This document shows positions 27,853 to 36,923 of a DNA stretch of 64,000 nt, one piece after another. The stretch is taken from contig NZ_JALOCH010000003.1 of assembly GCF_023227875.1 (NCBI RefSeq), positions 1 to 64,000 of the forward strand, given 5' to 3'. The translations under genes and the position numbers were made by a program. The DNA is from Methanoregula sp. Its GTDB lineage: Archaea; Halobacteriota; Methanomicrobia; Methanomicrobiales; Methanospirillaceae. The notes beneath the pieces are model-generated. The model did not search any database and was not told the DNA's origin. It saw only the letters and a program-made list of their open reading frames with translations. The stretch's first letter is position 1, and the number at the start of each line of letters is the position of its first letter.

Positions 27853-28389
27853 TCAGGTAAATCCTCCGGAAAATGTGGTAACAATCCGGTATACATGACC
27901 CGCCGTCAGGTTGGTATCTGCAATGACAACCGGCTGGGTAATAATAATCGGGATAGTCACACTCGGACTCGGGATTGTTGTTCCTGTTGCAATCTGTTGA
28001 TATGATCCACTCAGGCTTATGGCAGACCCTGCGGTATAACCTGTTCCCGATGCAGCGGCAATATTCATAGGATTACTCAGTACATGCGGACTGGTGACGT
28101 AGGATGAACCATACCATTCTGCCATATGACCCGCAGAAGTACCGGGTTTTTCATCATCTAACGCATCCCTGACTTTAATATACCAAGGTTGTGTATCCGC
28201 TACTACTGTAAGGGAAAGAGCCTCGTTGGTATTATCTTGACCTGTCGCAAGTTTCCAGTCATTAATAGTCCCTGAGATACCGAGGGATATGTCCGCTGCA
28301 GATACCATTGTATTGCAGAAGAGAAGCAGAAGTACGACTATGATAATGATGAGGATGTTTGACCTGAAGTCCGGATGAGGGTGGTGCAT
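27853..28389 (-). CDS. Small secreted WxL-like beta-sandwich protein B
   Basis: 178 residues: a signal peptide (about 10-31, ending VSAAD), then a beta-rich domain with TQPWYIKVRDALDDEKPG near the middle and YRIVTTFSGG at the C-terminus. It is a divergent paralogue of the protein at 28452-29030. Both have a Trp followed by a hydrophobic pair and a 'HD/RDAL' motif, both mention an MxNPxN-like segment, and both end YRIV-T-F. No catalytic residues are seen. It is probably a structural or adhesive surface protein. Confidence 0.7.
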   Translation of the reverse strand: MHHPHPDFRSNILIIIIVVLLLLFCNTMVSAADISLGISGTINDWKLATGQDNTNEALSLTVVADTQPWYIKVRDALDDEKPGTSAGHMAEWYGSSYVTSPHVLSNPMNIAAASGTGYTAGSAISLSGSYQQIATGTTIPSPSVTIPIIITQPVVIADTNLTAGHVYRIVTTFSGGFT

Positions 28390-28451
28390 TCGCTTTCCTC
28401 TGGTGAAGTCTCTCTTTGAAAAATGGATTCGATAAAGGGGAACAAATCTGA

Positions 28452-29030
28452 TCAGGCAGCCCCTGCAGCAAACGTAACAACTATCCTGTACGTTTGGGTC
28501 TCAGGCAGGGGGTCATCTGCCGCAGCATAAACCTGTTGGAAATACACCGGAACTACGGCGCCCGCAGCCCCGACTTGTGAAGTAAATAGAGGTAGTCCAG
28601 CACCAGTTAAAGCGTGATAATCAGTTGCTGCGACAACAGGGTCTGCTAATCCCGGACTTCTTACATTTAATGGATTGGCCATATATTTTGTTCCCCATGT
28701 TCCGGGGGCAGTTGTATATTGTGTTAATGCTCCTACGGATGCACCAGGTTTCGCAACCCCCGGGTCGGTGTCCACGTCCAATGCATCGTGAGCAGTTACG
28801 GCCCATCCCTGATAGTTTGTAGTGACCGTAATTGTTTCAGTCTCATCTGTATCGGTTTCAGTGAGTTCTCCAAAGTCTATCGTTGCAGCACCGACAGATA
28901 TCGCCATGCTTCCAGTAATATCCGCTGTAACTGTCGCACTATCTGTGTCACTATCAGCCGCCATCACCGGTGCCACCATTGCAGCAATTGCAATGATCAA
29001 TACCATTAGAACCAATACTTTTGTTTTCAT
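28452..29030 (-). CDS. Small secreted WxL-like beta-sandwich protein A
   Basis: 192 residues with a signal peptide (KVLVLMVLIIAIAAMVAPVMAAD), then TVTADITGSMAISVGAATIDFGEL. The motif NYQGWAVTAHDALD follows, and the terminal strand is YRIVVTFAAG. ATG 29030 is chosen because GGAG stands eight bases before it; the longer frame from 29060 lacks a site. It is the first gene of the operon. The mature part resembles WxL and related archaeal surface domains, with a Trp-rich strand and no enzymatic motif. It is probably secreted in quantity. Confidence 0.75.
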   Translation of the reverse strand: MKTKVLVLMVLIIAIAAMVAPVMAADSDTDSATVTADITGSMAISVGAATIDFGELTETDTDETETITVTTNYQGWAVTAHDALDVDTDPGVAKPGASVGALTQYTTAPGTWGTKYMANPLNVRSPGLADPVVAATDYHALTGAGLPLFTSQVGAAGAVVPVYFQQVYAAADDPLPETQTYRIVVTFAAGAA

Positions 29031-29633
29031 CCTTTTGCACTCCTTTGATCTTTCGATCAATTGTTAAAATAATTCAGATACAGTTAAACCCGGGCCTGTG
29101 GTTCAAATTTTGAACCGAACTGAAATCTGAGAAAAACGGGCGAAATCTCCCGAATTCCACGCTTTTTTGTGCGAACAAAAAACGGGATCTTTTCCGGATA
29201 TATATCTGATTAATGAGAAATTTTAGCATAAAACCAAAATATCAGTTTCAGGTTTAAAAAATATAATATAAATACCGATACTGGAAAATCAAAGGTGCAC
29301 CAAAATCCGGTCAGCTGATTCCCTCTGGCAGATCCGGAAATATCCCTCATTTTCGCTTATTTTTATGTGCGCGTCCGTCCGACGGAAATCTATGATATTT
29401 CCAATAATTATATTCCCTTGTGTTTACCCCCCGCGTATGAGAATCATAGCAGGTCACTTCATTGAAAAAAGAATTCAGGTATTTACCTGAGCGGATATGC
29501 AGAGTCCATCGTGTGGGGAATGCGGAACCTGCGATCCTAGTTAAACCGGATACTCGTGTAATAATAAAAAATCGGAGAGAAAAAAAGAGTGATCAGATAT
29601 ACTGCGCCTTCAGCGAAAGGATGCAACGGGTTT
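29031..29633. other. Long AT-rich promoter region of the surface operon
   Basis: About 600 bases with no convincing gene. AT-rich blocks (29205-29280) could carry the promoter of the leftward surface operon. A 72-codon frame at 29462-29680 has no recognisable features and overlaps the hicA remnant on the other strand, so I do not call it. Confidence 0.45.
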
Positions 29634-29854
29634 TCATTTCTCAATCCATTCGTCCCGTAAAATACCGATCTGCCGGATAATCCTCACGATGAGGTCTACA
29701 CTGATCTCCGTGCGGTGGGGATTGGGAAGGGTGAGGACAAACGATCCTTTGATCATGTAGGGATGCCGCCATGGTAAGGTCCTTCGAAGCCAAGCGATTT
29801 AAGCTTTCGAACCAGTTCCGTCCATGAAACCGGCACCAGTTTATGCTCTGACAC
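29634..29854 (-). pseudogene. hicA: Frameshifted HicA toxin
   Basis: From GTG 29854 the frame reads VPVSWTELVRKLKSLGFEGPYHGG and then stops. One base over it continues HPYMIKGSFVLTLPNPHRTEISVDLIVRIIRQIGI and stops at 29634. This is a HicA mRNA interferase: the central His of the GGxHPYM motif is present, and the total length would be 73 residues. The span (221 bases) is one short of a multiple of three, so one base is missing near 29760. It overlaps the end of hicB. It is a pseudogene or a single sequencing error. Confidence 0.8.
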
Positions 29855-30101
29855 CGGAGTCCATCCCTGTCAGTTCCTCGATAGTACAATTGTCAATCGG
29901 GGAGATGGGGAGTCCCCGGCGCAGCCTCACGATTATCCAGCCGTCAATAACTTCAACGAGGTTCCGGCGGCACTCCTCAAGCGTTTTTCCGGTTGCCCAC
30001 ACTCCGGGCAGTTCAGGGACCTCGCCGTAAAACGGTTCTTCGTCATCGATCATATCATAGCGTGCGTGGGCAAGGGCTGTTTCGATATACTGGATTATCA
30101 T
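29841..30101 (-). CDS. hicB: HicB-type antitoxin
   Basis: An 86-residue HicB: MIIQYIETALAHARYDMIDDEEPFYGEVPELPGVWATGKTLEECRRNLVEVI is the degraded RNase-H-like fold of the family. ATG 30101 is the family start; the longer frame from 30143 adds a non-homologous hydrophobic piece. There is no clear DNA-binding C-terminal domain beyond the short tail. The hicA remnant overlaps its 3' end. Gene order hicB-hicA is common in archaea. Confidence 0.82.
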   Translation of the reverse strand: MIIQYIETALAHARYDMIDDEEPFYGEVPELPGVWATGKTLEECRRNLVEVIDGWIIVRLRRGLPISPIDNCTIEELTGMDSGVRA

Positions 30102-30288
30102 GGAGTTCACCAGGACTATTCCGGTTAGTATTCCTGTAATCATTCGTTATGTACCTGCATTCAAATATATTCTGGTATACTCGACCGGAAGTAACAGGAA
30201 AAAAGATCCCGCCCCGCACAACCCTTTCCTTGATTGTGCTTACCGTGTTGTTGATCCAGCTTGAAATGTTGATAAAAAGAAAAAAAAA

Positions 30289-32121
30289 TCAGATATACCG
30301 GGCTTTCATCGAAAGCTTCCGGGGGGTATAGAGCGGGCGGAACGGTTTTCCTTCCGTATCCTTCTTCACGGCCGCAATCACGGAGTCGGTGGTCATCTGC
30401 TCCTTGAACGGCTTGTTCGGCTGCGACTTCTTGCGGATCGTGACGGTCAGTTTCTGTGATGCCATCTCTTCGTCACCGACCACGATGACGTAGGGAACCC
30501 AGTCCATGCCGGCTTCGCGGACCTTCTTGCCCACGCTCTCCTCGCGATCATCGATGTCGCACCGGATCTGTGCAGCATTGATCTGGTTGCAGATCTCAAG
30601 GGCAAATGCGCCGTGACGCTCGGCAACCGGGATGACCCTGACCTGCGTTGGCGAGAGCCACGTGGGAAGGGCGGGAACTTCCTGCGTGGAGATGTTTTCT
30701 AAAATTGCGCAGATCACACGCTCGACACTGCCCGTGGGGGAGCAGTGGAGGATCGGCGGGTGGACGGGAGTGCCGTCTTCCTTGTGGTACTTGATGTTGA
30801 ACCGGGTCGAGCTCTCGACATCGATCTGGACGGTCGGGTTCTCGATCGGGCGCTTCTGGCCGTCAATGGCGGCGAGGTCGATCTTCGCAACCCAGTAGTG
30901 GACACGGTCGGAGAGGATCTCGATGAGCATCGGGCAGTTGGATTCCTTGACGATCTTCCTGACCCATGCCTCGTGCTCGTCATAGAATGCTTTCGTGCAT
31001 CGGAACGCGGCCACGAGCTCTGTCTCGAAGTCTTTCCCCGTCTGCCAGCCAATTGTGAGCTGCTCCTCAAAGCACTTGAGGGCCTGCGGCATGTCAAGGC
31101 AGAGCGAGTGCATGTCGGGCATCGTGAAGCACCGGAGGCGCTTCAAGCCGATGACCTCTCCCTTCTGCTCGTGACGGAAGGAGTAGGTGGAGAGCTCGTA
31201 CATCTTCATCGGGAGCTGGTTGGGCGAGATGTGCATGTCCCGCATGATCGAGAACATGCCAAAGCAGGCGGCAAACCGGAGCATCATGTCCCGGTTGTTG
31301 GATTTGAAGCGGTACTGGCGCTCGCCAAACTTTGCAGCGTGCTCATTGATTGCCTTGTCGCCAAGGTCGTACATGACCGGGGTCTCGACCGGTGTGCCCC
31401 CGTATTCGAGGACAAGGTGGAGCACGTAATCGGAGAGGAGGTCGCGGACGATCTTGCCCTTGGGCAACCAGCGGAGGCAGCCGACATCGCTCGCGGGCTC
31501 GTAGTCCACGAGTTCTTTTCCGCGCATCAGGTCCACGTGGGCCGGGTCGCCGCCGACCGGGACGGCAACGCCGAGTTCCTTCTTGACCATGCAGCCGAAG
31601 GGGGTGTCGTTGAGGTACTCCTTGTAGTCGTGCTGCTTCCCGTCCGGGGTCATGACGAACCAGTCGTGGGTGACCTCTTTTTTCGCCGGCTTGACCGTGG
31701 TCTCACCGGGAATGATGGTCTTGGAGAGTTCCGAGAGCGGGTGGCCTTTGCAGGAGAGCTTGAAGGATTTGTACCAGCCGAAGGGGGCACGCTTGACGGC
31801 AAAGCCTTCCGCCTCAAGGCCGGCTTTCAGCGCATTGAGTACCTTGATGGCAGTGTCGGGCGATGAGAGATCGCTGGAGAGGTGGGCATACGGGTAGACA
31901 ACGATCTTGTTCACGTTGACCTGCCCGGCAGTCTTTTTTACTTCCTCAATTCCCTGGAGGATCACACCCTCAAGATCCTCTTCATCGATCGATTCAACAG
32001 CGCAGAAGGCGGTGAGGGCTTCGGTCTCCTTATCCGAGAGGACAGTACACTCCTCTGCCATCTTTGTCTTCTTTTTGGCTTCGTATTCTATGTAATCTGA
32101 ATGAATGAGAAGAAGTCGCAT
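30289..32121 (-). CDS. thrS: Threonyl-tRNA synthetase, archaeal type
   Basis: 610 residues. The N-terminal archaeal editing domain (D-aminoacyl-tRNA-deacylase-like; VYPYAHLSSDLSSPDTAIKVL) is followed by the class II catalytic core (motif 2 with TYSFRHEQKGEVIGLKRLRCFTMPD) and the anticodon-binding C-terminus (PTWLSPTQVRVIPVAERHG). It charges tRNA-Thr and removes mischarged serine. The start ATG 32121 (MRLLLIHSDYIEYEAKKKTK) fits the family. It is probably a single-gene transcript. Confidence 0.95.
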   Translation of the reverse strand: MRLLLIHSDYIEYEAKKKTKMAEECTVLSDKETEALTAFCAVESIDEEDLEGVILQGIEEVKKTAGQVNVNKIVVYPYAHLSSDLSSPDTAIKVLNALKAGLEAEGFAVKRAPFGWYKSFKLSCKGHPLSELSKTIIPGETTVKPAKKEVTHDWFVMTPDGKQHDYKEYLNDTPFGCMVKKELGVAVPVGGDPAHVDLMRGKELVDYEPASDVGCLRWLPKGKIVRDLLSDYVLHLVLEYGGTPVETPVMYDLGDKAINEHAAKFGERQYRFKSNNRDMMLRFAACFGMFSIMRDMHISPNQLPMKMYELSTYSFRHEQKGEVIGLKRLRCFTMPDMHSLCLDMPQALKCFEEQLTIGWQTGKDFETELVAAFRCTKAFYDEHEAWVRKIVKESNCPMLIEILSDRVHYWVAKIDLAAIDGQKRPIENPTVQIDVESSTRFNIKYHKEDGTPVHPPILHCSPTGSVERVICAILENISTQEVPALPTWLSPTQVRVIPVAERHGAFALEICNQINAAQIRCDIDDREESVGKKVREAGMDWVPYVIVVGDEEMASQKLTVTIRKKSQPNKPFKEQMTTDSVIAAVKKDTEGKPFRPLYTPRKLSMKARYI

Positions 32122-32244
32122 AGATTCATCTCCGATCCGCTATGATCATCCGTATAAAATGGGTTTTCTTGGTATATTAAAGAGGTAAGTATGTGACACC
32201 ACACTGAGTACGAAGAGTAGGGCATGGTTAAAAACTACTTACGT

Positions 32245-33423
32245 TCATTTATTCAGTTCTTTTAAGAAATTTTCCCTCCCTTTTTTTGCATTTTCGTATG
32301 ATGGATTAATCTCCATAGCTTTTTCGAAATTCTGAATTCCGTCCTCATATTTTTTTAATTTTCCCATCAACACTCCTCTATTATACCAAGTTTTTGCATT
32401 ATAGGGGTCGATCTCCAGTGCTCTATCATATAACTTAAGGGCTTCATCATATTCTTCCGAATTGCAAAGTTCAATTCCTCGACGACCCAAATCAACTCCA
32501 GTTCGTTCCGCTTTTTGGATTTTTATCGAAATTGCAATAAATGCAATCGTCACGATAGTTCCTAAAAACCCTGAAATCAATAATGAATAAAATAAAGCAG
32601 TCAGCGGTAGCGATATCGTATTATTATTGTAGATATGTTGAATAATTGGGATTACAAAGGAAAGACAAAACTGTGAAATCAAAACGGACGCTAGAGAAAA
32701 TAATAAAATATACAATGAAATTGGCTTGCGGACATTAGATTCTCCCTTTTTTGGAAAAACGACGTTGGTTATTATCGCACAACCTAAAACGAATAATGTA
32801 ATTCCACAAGCAATTGCAATAGCCGATAAAAAAAGTGTAATTACGATTTGATATGTCGCGTAGAGAAATATCAGGATACCGAGTATTAGTATGAGAAATG
32901 GTATGATGAATAAATACCGAATTACCAATCCTAACGGGAAATTAGGCATGTAATTTGATAAAAATTCAAAATATTCATCAAAAAAATTTCCTTTATTCAA
33001 CTCGTTAAAAATCACGAGAAGAATGATAAATGCAATTAACAGACTTGAGCCAATTGAAATCTCAATGTAATTAACAGGTGTATTAAAAATAATGAGCGGA
33101 ACAAGGGTATTTTTAAGACTTGAGATAAATTGTGTCAAGTAAACGGAAAGAGCAATAAAAACTCCAAATATTACAAATAAACTTGAGTTTTCAATAAGAA
33201 ATTGTTTAAGATAAAACTCATCATTGTTTTCCTTTTTGACACCACATTTTTCACAAATTCTTGGTGTTAATGTTGTTGAATAATCCCATAACCCCCCACA
33301 ATTTTCACAAAATTTTGGAAAAGTAATATTGGTATTTAGATCTTTTTTGCAGCTTGGACACTTGACTGCATTAGCAAATTCAATTTTTGATCCACAGAAG
33401 GGACAAAAATTTTTAGTTTTCAT
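32245..33423 (-). CDS. AT-rich membrane protein with zinc ribbons and TPR
   Basis: 392 residues. The N-terminus has three Cys-pair ribbons (CPFCGSK, CPSCKKD, then CENCGG and CEKCG, residues about 7-60). Five or six membrane helices span about 80-300. The C-terminus has TPRs (EEYDEALKLYDRALEIDPYNAKTWYNRGVLMGKLKKYEDGI). Base composition is far more AT-rich than thrS or dcd on either side, and codon use differs, suggesting recent arrival. It has no close named family that I recognise. It probably acts as a membrane scaffold; no function is assigned. Confidence 0.65.
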   Translation of the reverse strand: MKTKNFCPFCGSKIEFANAVKCPSCKKDLNTNITFPKFCENCGGLWDYSTTLTPRICEKCGVKKENNDEFYLKQFLIENSSLFVIFGVFIALSVYLTQFISSLKNTLVPLIIFNTPVNYIEISIGSSLLIAFIILLVIFNELNKGNFFDEYFEFLSNYMPNFPLGLVIRYLFIIPFLILILGILIFLYATYQIVITLFLSAIAIACGITLFVLGCAIITNVVFPKKGESNVRKPISLYILLFSLASVLISQFCLSFVIPIIQHIYNNNTISLPLTALFYSLLISGFLGTIVTIAFIAISIKIQKAERTGVDLGRRGIELCNSEEYDEALKLYDRALEIDPYNAKTWYNRGVLMGKLKKYEDGIQNFEKAMEINPSYENAKKGRENFLKELNK

Positions 33424-34205
33424 TAAACTCTAGATTAGTTTTCGAACTAAATAATTCTTTTAAGATTGCAATATGACGGTTTTGAAGAAGGAAAAACAAA
33501 ATAACACATCTCAAAAATTTTCCGATCCCTCAATACAGAGCTTGGTTGAACGCAGTTCCTATCCATTTTTAAAATTCTTTTGAACAAATGATGGTGAACT
33601 TCACTCGTCCCGGCTCGGCTGCTACAGCCGGTTCGCGCGGTACCTCAGGTGCCGGAGATGGGAACTGGCCGCGAAGGCAACGACCCGGAAGGTACCCCCG
33701 GTTGAAGAGACCACCCACCTCACGGAAGGGAAGTCTCCGACGGAGACCGATCCTCATGGGAGTACCCCCGCCCCATGAAGGCCCCTTTTTCAAATCAGGC
33801 TTATTTCATAGATCGGGAGTCATTTTGACCGTATTTGTTTCAGCGATTTTTCACGAAAACCGCGAAATCGACTTATTCACCCGGATCGCCCGACATAAAC
33901 TTCCGGAAACGCTCATTTTCGCCTCCGATTTCGTGCTTTTTACGTCAGCAGGCCTAAATCGTGCTAATAGAGCCCTAACAGATCGCGAAAGTCGCCTCCG
34001 ATCAGGCTATGGAGCGTATGTTCCGACGGCCGGATCGATGGATCGGGGGGTGGGGGGTTTGTTTACACCGCCACTATAATGAGCCTGGTAACTAGTCACT
34101 GGCTTCTCCGGAATTTTTTTCAGAAGGAATGTTTTGGAAAAAATTTAAAAAAATCCGGTAAAAATTTCCCGGCCCCGCAATCAACCGGCCCGGAAAATCC
34201 GGCAC
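33424..34205. other. Long intergenic region with hairpins, no supported gene
   Basis: The first 160 bases are AT-rich like the preceding gene. Near 33733-33747 there is a perfect hairpin GTCTCC-GAC-GGAGAC, and near 33755-33777 a second stem (CATGGG with CCCATG). A 163-codon open frame (33588-34079) has proline/arginine-rich, frame-artefact-like content. I see no RNA gene that I can name. Confidence 0.45.
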
Positions 34206-34763
34206 TTACTCCCCTTTCCGGTTCCCATGATACCGCGAGAGCGTGGCTGAACGCTGGCCGAGATACTTGGCATCGGTCTTCTTGTCGTAGGGATTCTCCG
34301 CCCGCTCGGTGGTGTAGAAGACCAGCTGGCCGATGGGCATCCCCGCGTACACCTTCACCGGTCGCGCGTTGACGTTCGCCATCTCCAGCGTGATCGTGCC
34401 CCGGAACCCGGCATCGATCCAGCCGCCGGTCTGGTGGAGCGTGACGCCGAGCCTTGCAATGCTTGACTTGCCCTCGATCGTGGCGACAATATTGTCGGGC
34501 AGGCCGATGCACTCCAGCGTCTCGGCAAGGACGAACTGCCCCGGGTTCAGGACAAAAGAGTCCGCGTGAGTCTCATCAACATCTGATGTTACGCTCGCCT
34601 TGTCGTACGGGTCAATGACTTCCGTGCCGGGTTTGTACCAGACAAAATGGTTGCCGAGCCGGATGTCCACCGAGTTGGGCTGCACGAGTCTTGGATCGTA
34701 GGGATCGATTTTGATATGGCCCCGCGAGATGCGGTCACGGAGCTGCCAGTCTACGAGAATCAT
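34206..34763 (-). CDS. dcd: dCTP deaminase (possibly bifunctional dCTP deaminase/dUTPase)
   Basis: A 185-residue trimeric nucleotide enzyme that makes dUTP or dUMP from dCTP for thymidylate synthesis. Motifs seen are GKSSIARLGV, the Glu-containing TGGWIDAGFRGTITLEM and GMPIGQLVFY. The C-terminal KYLGQRSATLSRYH would close over the nucleotide. The start ATG 34763 (MILVDWQLRDRI) fits the family. Some archaeal members also hydrolyse the triphosphate; sequence alone does not decide this. Confidence 0.92.
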   Translation of the reverse strand: MILVDWQLRDRISRGHIKIDPYDPRLVQPNSVDIRLGNHFVWYKPGTEVIDPYDKASVTSDVDETHADSFVLNPGQFVLAETLECIGLPDNIVATIEGKSSIARLGVTLHQTGGWIDAGFRGTITLEMANVNARPVKVYAGMPIGQLVFYTTERAENPYDKKTDAKYLGQRSATLSRYHGNRKGE

Positions 34764-34861
34764 CGTCTCTATTATGGGTGCTGAAGGAAGATAAGAAGAT
34801 CATTCGGCCGGTAGCGGGATTAAAAAAAGCAGATAAATTTTCACGTTACCGCTTTTTACCG

Positions 34862-34955
34862 GCCCGGTTTTCCGTGTGGTCGCTGTAATCCTGCCGTGGG
34901 CGGGTTATCGATGCAGTTTGGCAATTGCCGGTACATGAACGCACCGGGAAATTCG
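34862..34955. repeat. Dispersed intergenic repeat, copy A (divergent)
   Basis: It matches copies B and C over about 90 bases (...TCCGTGTGG... to ...TACATGAACG). The central palindrome is GGCAATTGCC at 34920-34929, where B and C have GACAATTGTC. The paired change keeps the symmetry. Confidence 0.65.
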
Positions 34956-35059
34956 CGGTAAAGAACGTGCAGAGTATCGAAAAACAGATTGTGTACGCAC
35001 CGCGTGCACCATTAAAAACTTTAAATTCCTTGTAAAATTTTGCAGCAGAGTTCGCTTGA

Positions 35060-35162
35060 AATTTTCCCGGCAATGTTTGATTTATTTTTTTCAACCAGGG
35101 TCTGCCCGGAATTTTTCAATCAAGGTCCGGTTGAAAATTTTCGCGCAGGGTCTGTTCAATTA
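35060..35162. repeat. Degenerate tandem repeat, about 28-30 bp unit
   Basis: Successive units run around CAACCAGGGTCTGCCCGGAA, CAATCAAGGTCCGGTTGAAA and CGCGCAGGGTCTGTTCAATT, each followed by a T-rich stretch. They lie immediately left of dispersed repeat copy B. Confidence 0.6.
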
Positions 35163-35179
35163 TTTCCGGCCCGGGCTCC

Positions 35180-35345
35180 CCCGTCCCCGCTGAAACCGGG
35201 GGCTGGCCGGGTCTCCGCGTAACGGTCCAGCCTTGAGCCGGTCATCGCATGCCGTTTGACAATTGTCCGGAACATGAACGGGCCCGGAACCGGCATGTAC
35301 CAGAGTGTTTTGGCAAAAATGGCGATACCGGAATGGGTCGGGCAG
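35180..35345. repeat. Dispersed intergenic repeat, copy B
   Basis: It contains GGGGGCTGGCCGGGTCTCCG, then a GAGCCGG block, the palindrome GACAATTGTC (35257-35266) and GGAACATGAACGGGCC. Near-identical order recurs at 36726-36865. Between dcd and the first serine hydrolase; no gene is seen in 34764-35537 apart from these repeats. Confidence 0.85.
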
Positions 35346-35537
35346 CTCTTAAACCGGAGGGAGGGACGGATATCAGTCCGTAATGACACCGGAGCTTAGT
35401 ACCGTTAAAAAACCCGCGGAAACCTGGGGGATGGACACCACATCTTCCAGCGAGATTCCAAGATTTTTCTGGCAGTCCATCGGAATAAAAAGCCGCCCTT
35501 TATCATCTTTTATACCAACAACAGACATGACACATCT

Positions 35538-36704
35538 ATGTCTGACATCTCGTGTATTCTGATCGTCCTCATCGTCATCGCAGCAATCGTTTCCTCCGGG
35601 TGCACGCAACCCGTAACGCCGCCGCAACAAGCGGGGGGCATGGGGCCAAATCCCCCGCCCGAAGAGACCCGGGCGGCCCTCCAGCAGATCATGCATGCCG
35701 GTATCCACACCACCGGCATTCCCGGAGTCGTTATGGATATCGCAACCCCGAAATGGACCTGGAATTCCGCTGCCGGGAATGCGTCCCCGATCACCTGCGA
35801 AAAGGCACAGCCCGGCATGCGGTTTTTGATTGCCAGCGTCTCGAAGACATTTACGAGTGTTGCGGTCCAGAAACTGGCAGAAGAGAAGAAACTCTCGCTC
35901 GATGATCCCATAGCACGCTGGCTGCCGGCCGATCTTGTTGAGAAGATCCCCAACGGACGGATTATCACGGTCCGCCAGCTCCTCGACCATACCAGCGGCA
36001 TCGCTGATTATGAAGAGGACTCCATCATTATCCGGGAATACCAGAACCCGGATGTCCCGGTAACGTACCAGACCGCAATGTGGCAGGGGATAAACGCAAG
36101 TCCACTCTACCCGCCGGGAACGAATTTCACCTACTCGAACGTGAATTACATCCTCTTAACCCTCATCATCGATAACGCGAGCGGAGTCCCTTACGAGAAC
36201 TTCGTGACCCGGAACATCTTTGTCCCTGCAGGCATGAACGACACGTTCATCCAGGAGACCAACCACATCCCCGGGCCGCATATGACTGCTACCCAGCGTG
36301 GAGGGAATGGCATGTTTGCAGATTTGTCTGGCCTGTATGTCCAGTTCGATCGCGGCGCAGGAGATATTGTGAGCACGACGGCTGATCTCAACCGCTTCCA
36401 CCGTGCACTGCGCGAAGGGAAGCTTATCAGCAAATCGTCGTTCGCCGCTATGGAAATACCATCGCCGCAATCCGGCAGTATGAGTTATGGTCTTGGGTAT
36501 ATGAACGGATTCGATGCGGCCTCGAATGTGACCACACAGGGTCACAGCGGGGGATACCCGGGTTCGTTCACGTTCCTGGATTACCTGCCGGAACAGGATA
36601 CCTACGTTGCCATGAACATGAATTCCGCTGATATCTCAACAGATAACCTCAAGAAAATCCGCACGGCACTTCTCACGTACCTGAAAAACGGGACGTACCA
36701 GTGA
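35538..36704 (+). CDS. Secreted serine hydrolase, beta-lactamase (class C) fold
   Basis: 388 residues. The N-terminal hydrophobic segment ends in SSGC, a lipobox-like site that could carry a lipid anchor. The active-site Ser/Lys pair is SVSK (LIASVSKTFTS), the second motif is YSN (TYSNVNY), and the third is HSGGYPG. Members are D-amino peptidases, esterases or carboxypeptidases; the substrate is unknown, and archaea lack murein. ATG 35538 is taken as the start; the membrane segment begins at once. It shares topology with the next gene, and the two are separated by repeat copy C. Confidence 0.85.
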   Translation: MSDISCILIVLIVIAAIVSSGCTQPVTPPQQAGGMGPNPPPEETRAALQQIMHAGIHTTGIPGVVMDIATPKWTWNSAAGNASPITCEKAQPGMRFLIASVSKTFTSVAVQKLAEEKKLSLDDPIARWLPADLVEKIPNGRIITVRQLLDHTSGIADYEEDSIIIREYQNPDVPVTYQTAMWQGINASPLYPPGTNFTYSNVNYILLTLIIDNASGVPYENFVTRNIFVPAGMNDTFIQETNHIPGPHMTATQRGGNGMFADLSGLYVQFDRGAGDIVSTTADLNRFHRALREGKLISKSSFAAMEIPSPQSGSMSYGLGYMNGFDAASNVTTQGHSGGYPGSFTFLDYLPEQDTYVAMNMNSADISTDNLKKIRTALLTYLKNGTYQ

Positions 36705-36725
36705 GATAATTTCCCCGCACTTTTT

Positions 36726-36870
36726 TCTGCTGGGCCCGGGGGCTGGTCGGGTCTCCGCGTAACGGACCCAGCCGGGAGCCGGTAATCGTATGCCGTTTGA
36801 CAATTGTCCGGAACAGGAACGGGCCGGACCGGGCAGGTACCGGAGCGTTTGGGAAAGTGGGTGTCCATCT
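36726..36870. repeat. Dispersed intergenic repeat, copy C
   Basis: It has the same block order as copy B: GGGGGCTGGTCGGGTCTCCG, GAGCCGG, palindrome GACAATTGTC (36799-36808), GAACGGGCC, then GGTACCGGAGCGTTT. It lies between the two serine hydrolase genes. Confidence 0.85.
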
Positions 36871-36923
36871 CCTATCCTCAAGAACATTTCCGGTGTAAGT
36901 GGAAAGTTTAAACACGAAACACC

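Noticed and set aside
29462..29680. 72-codon open frame near hicA
   Set aside because: It overlaps the hicA remnant on the other strand and has no family features.
33588..34079. 163-codon open frame
   Set aside because: Its content is Arg/Pro/Gly-rich in the first part and shows no domain. Spacing and start give no support.
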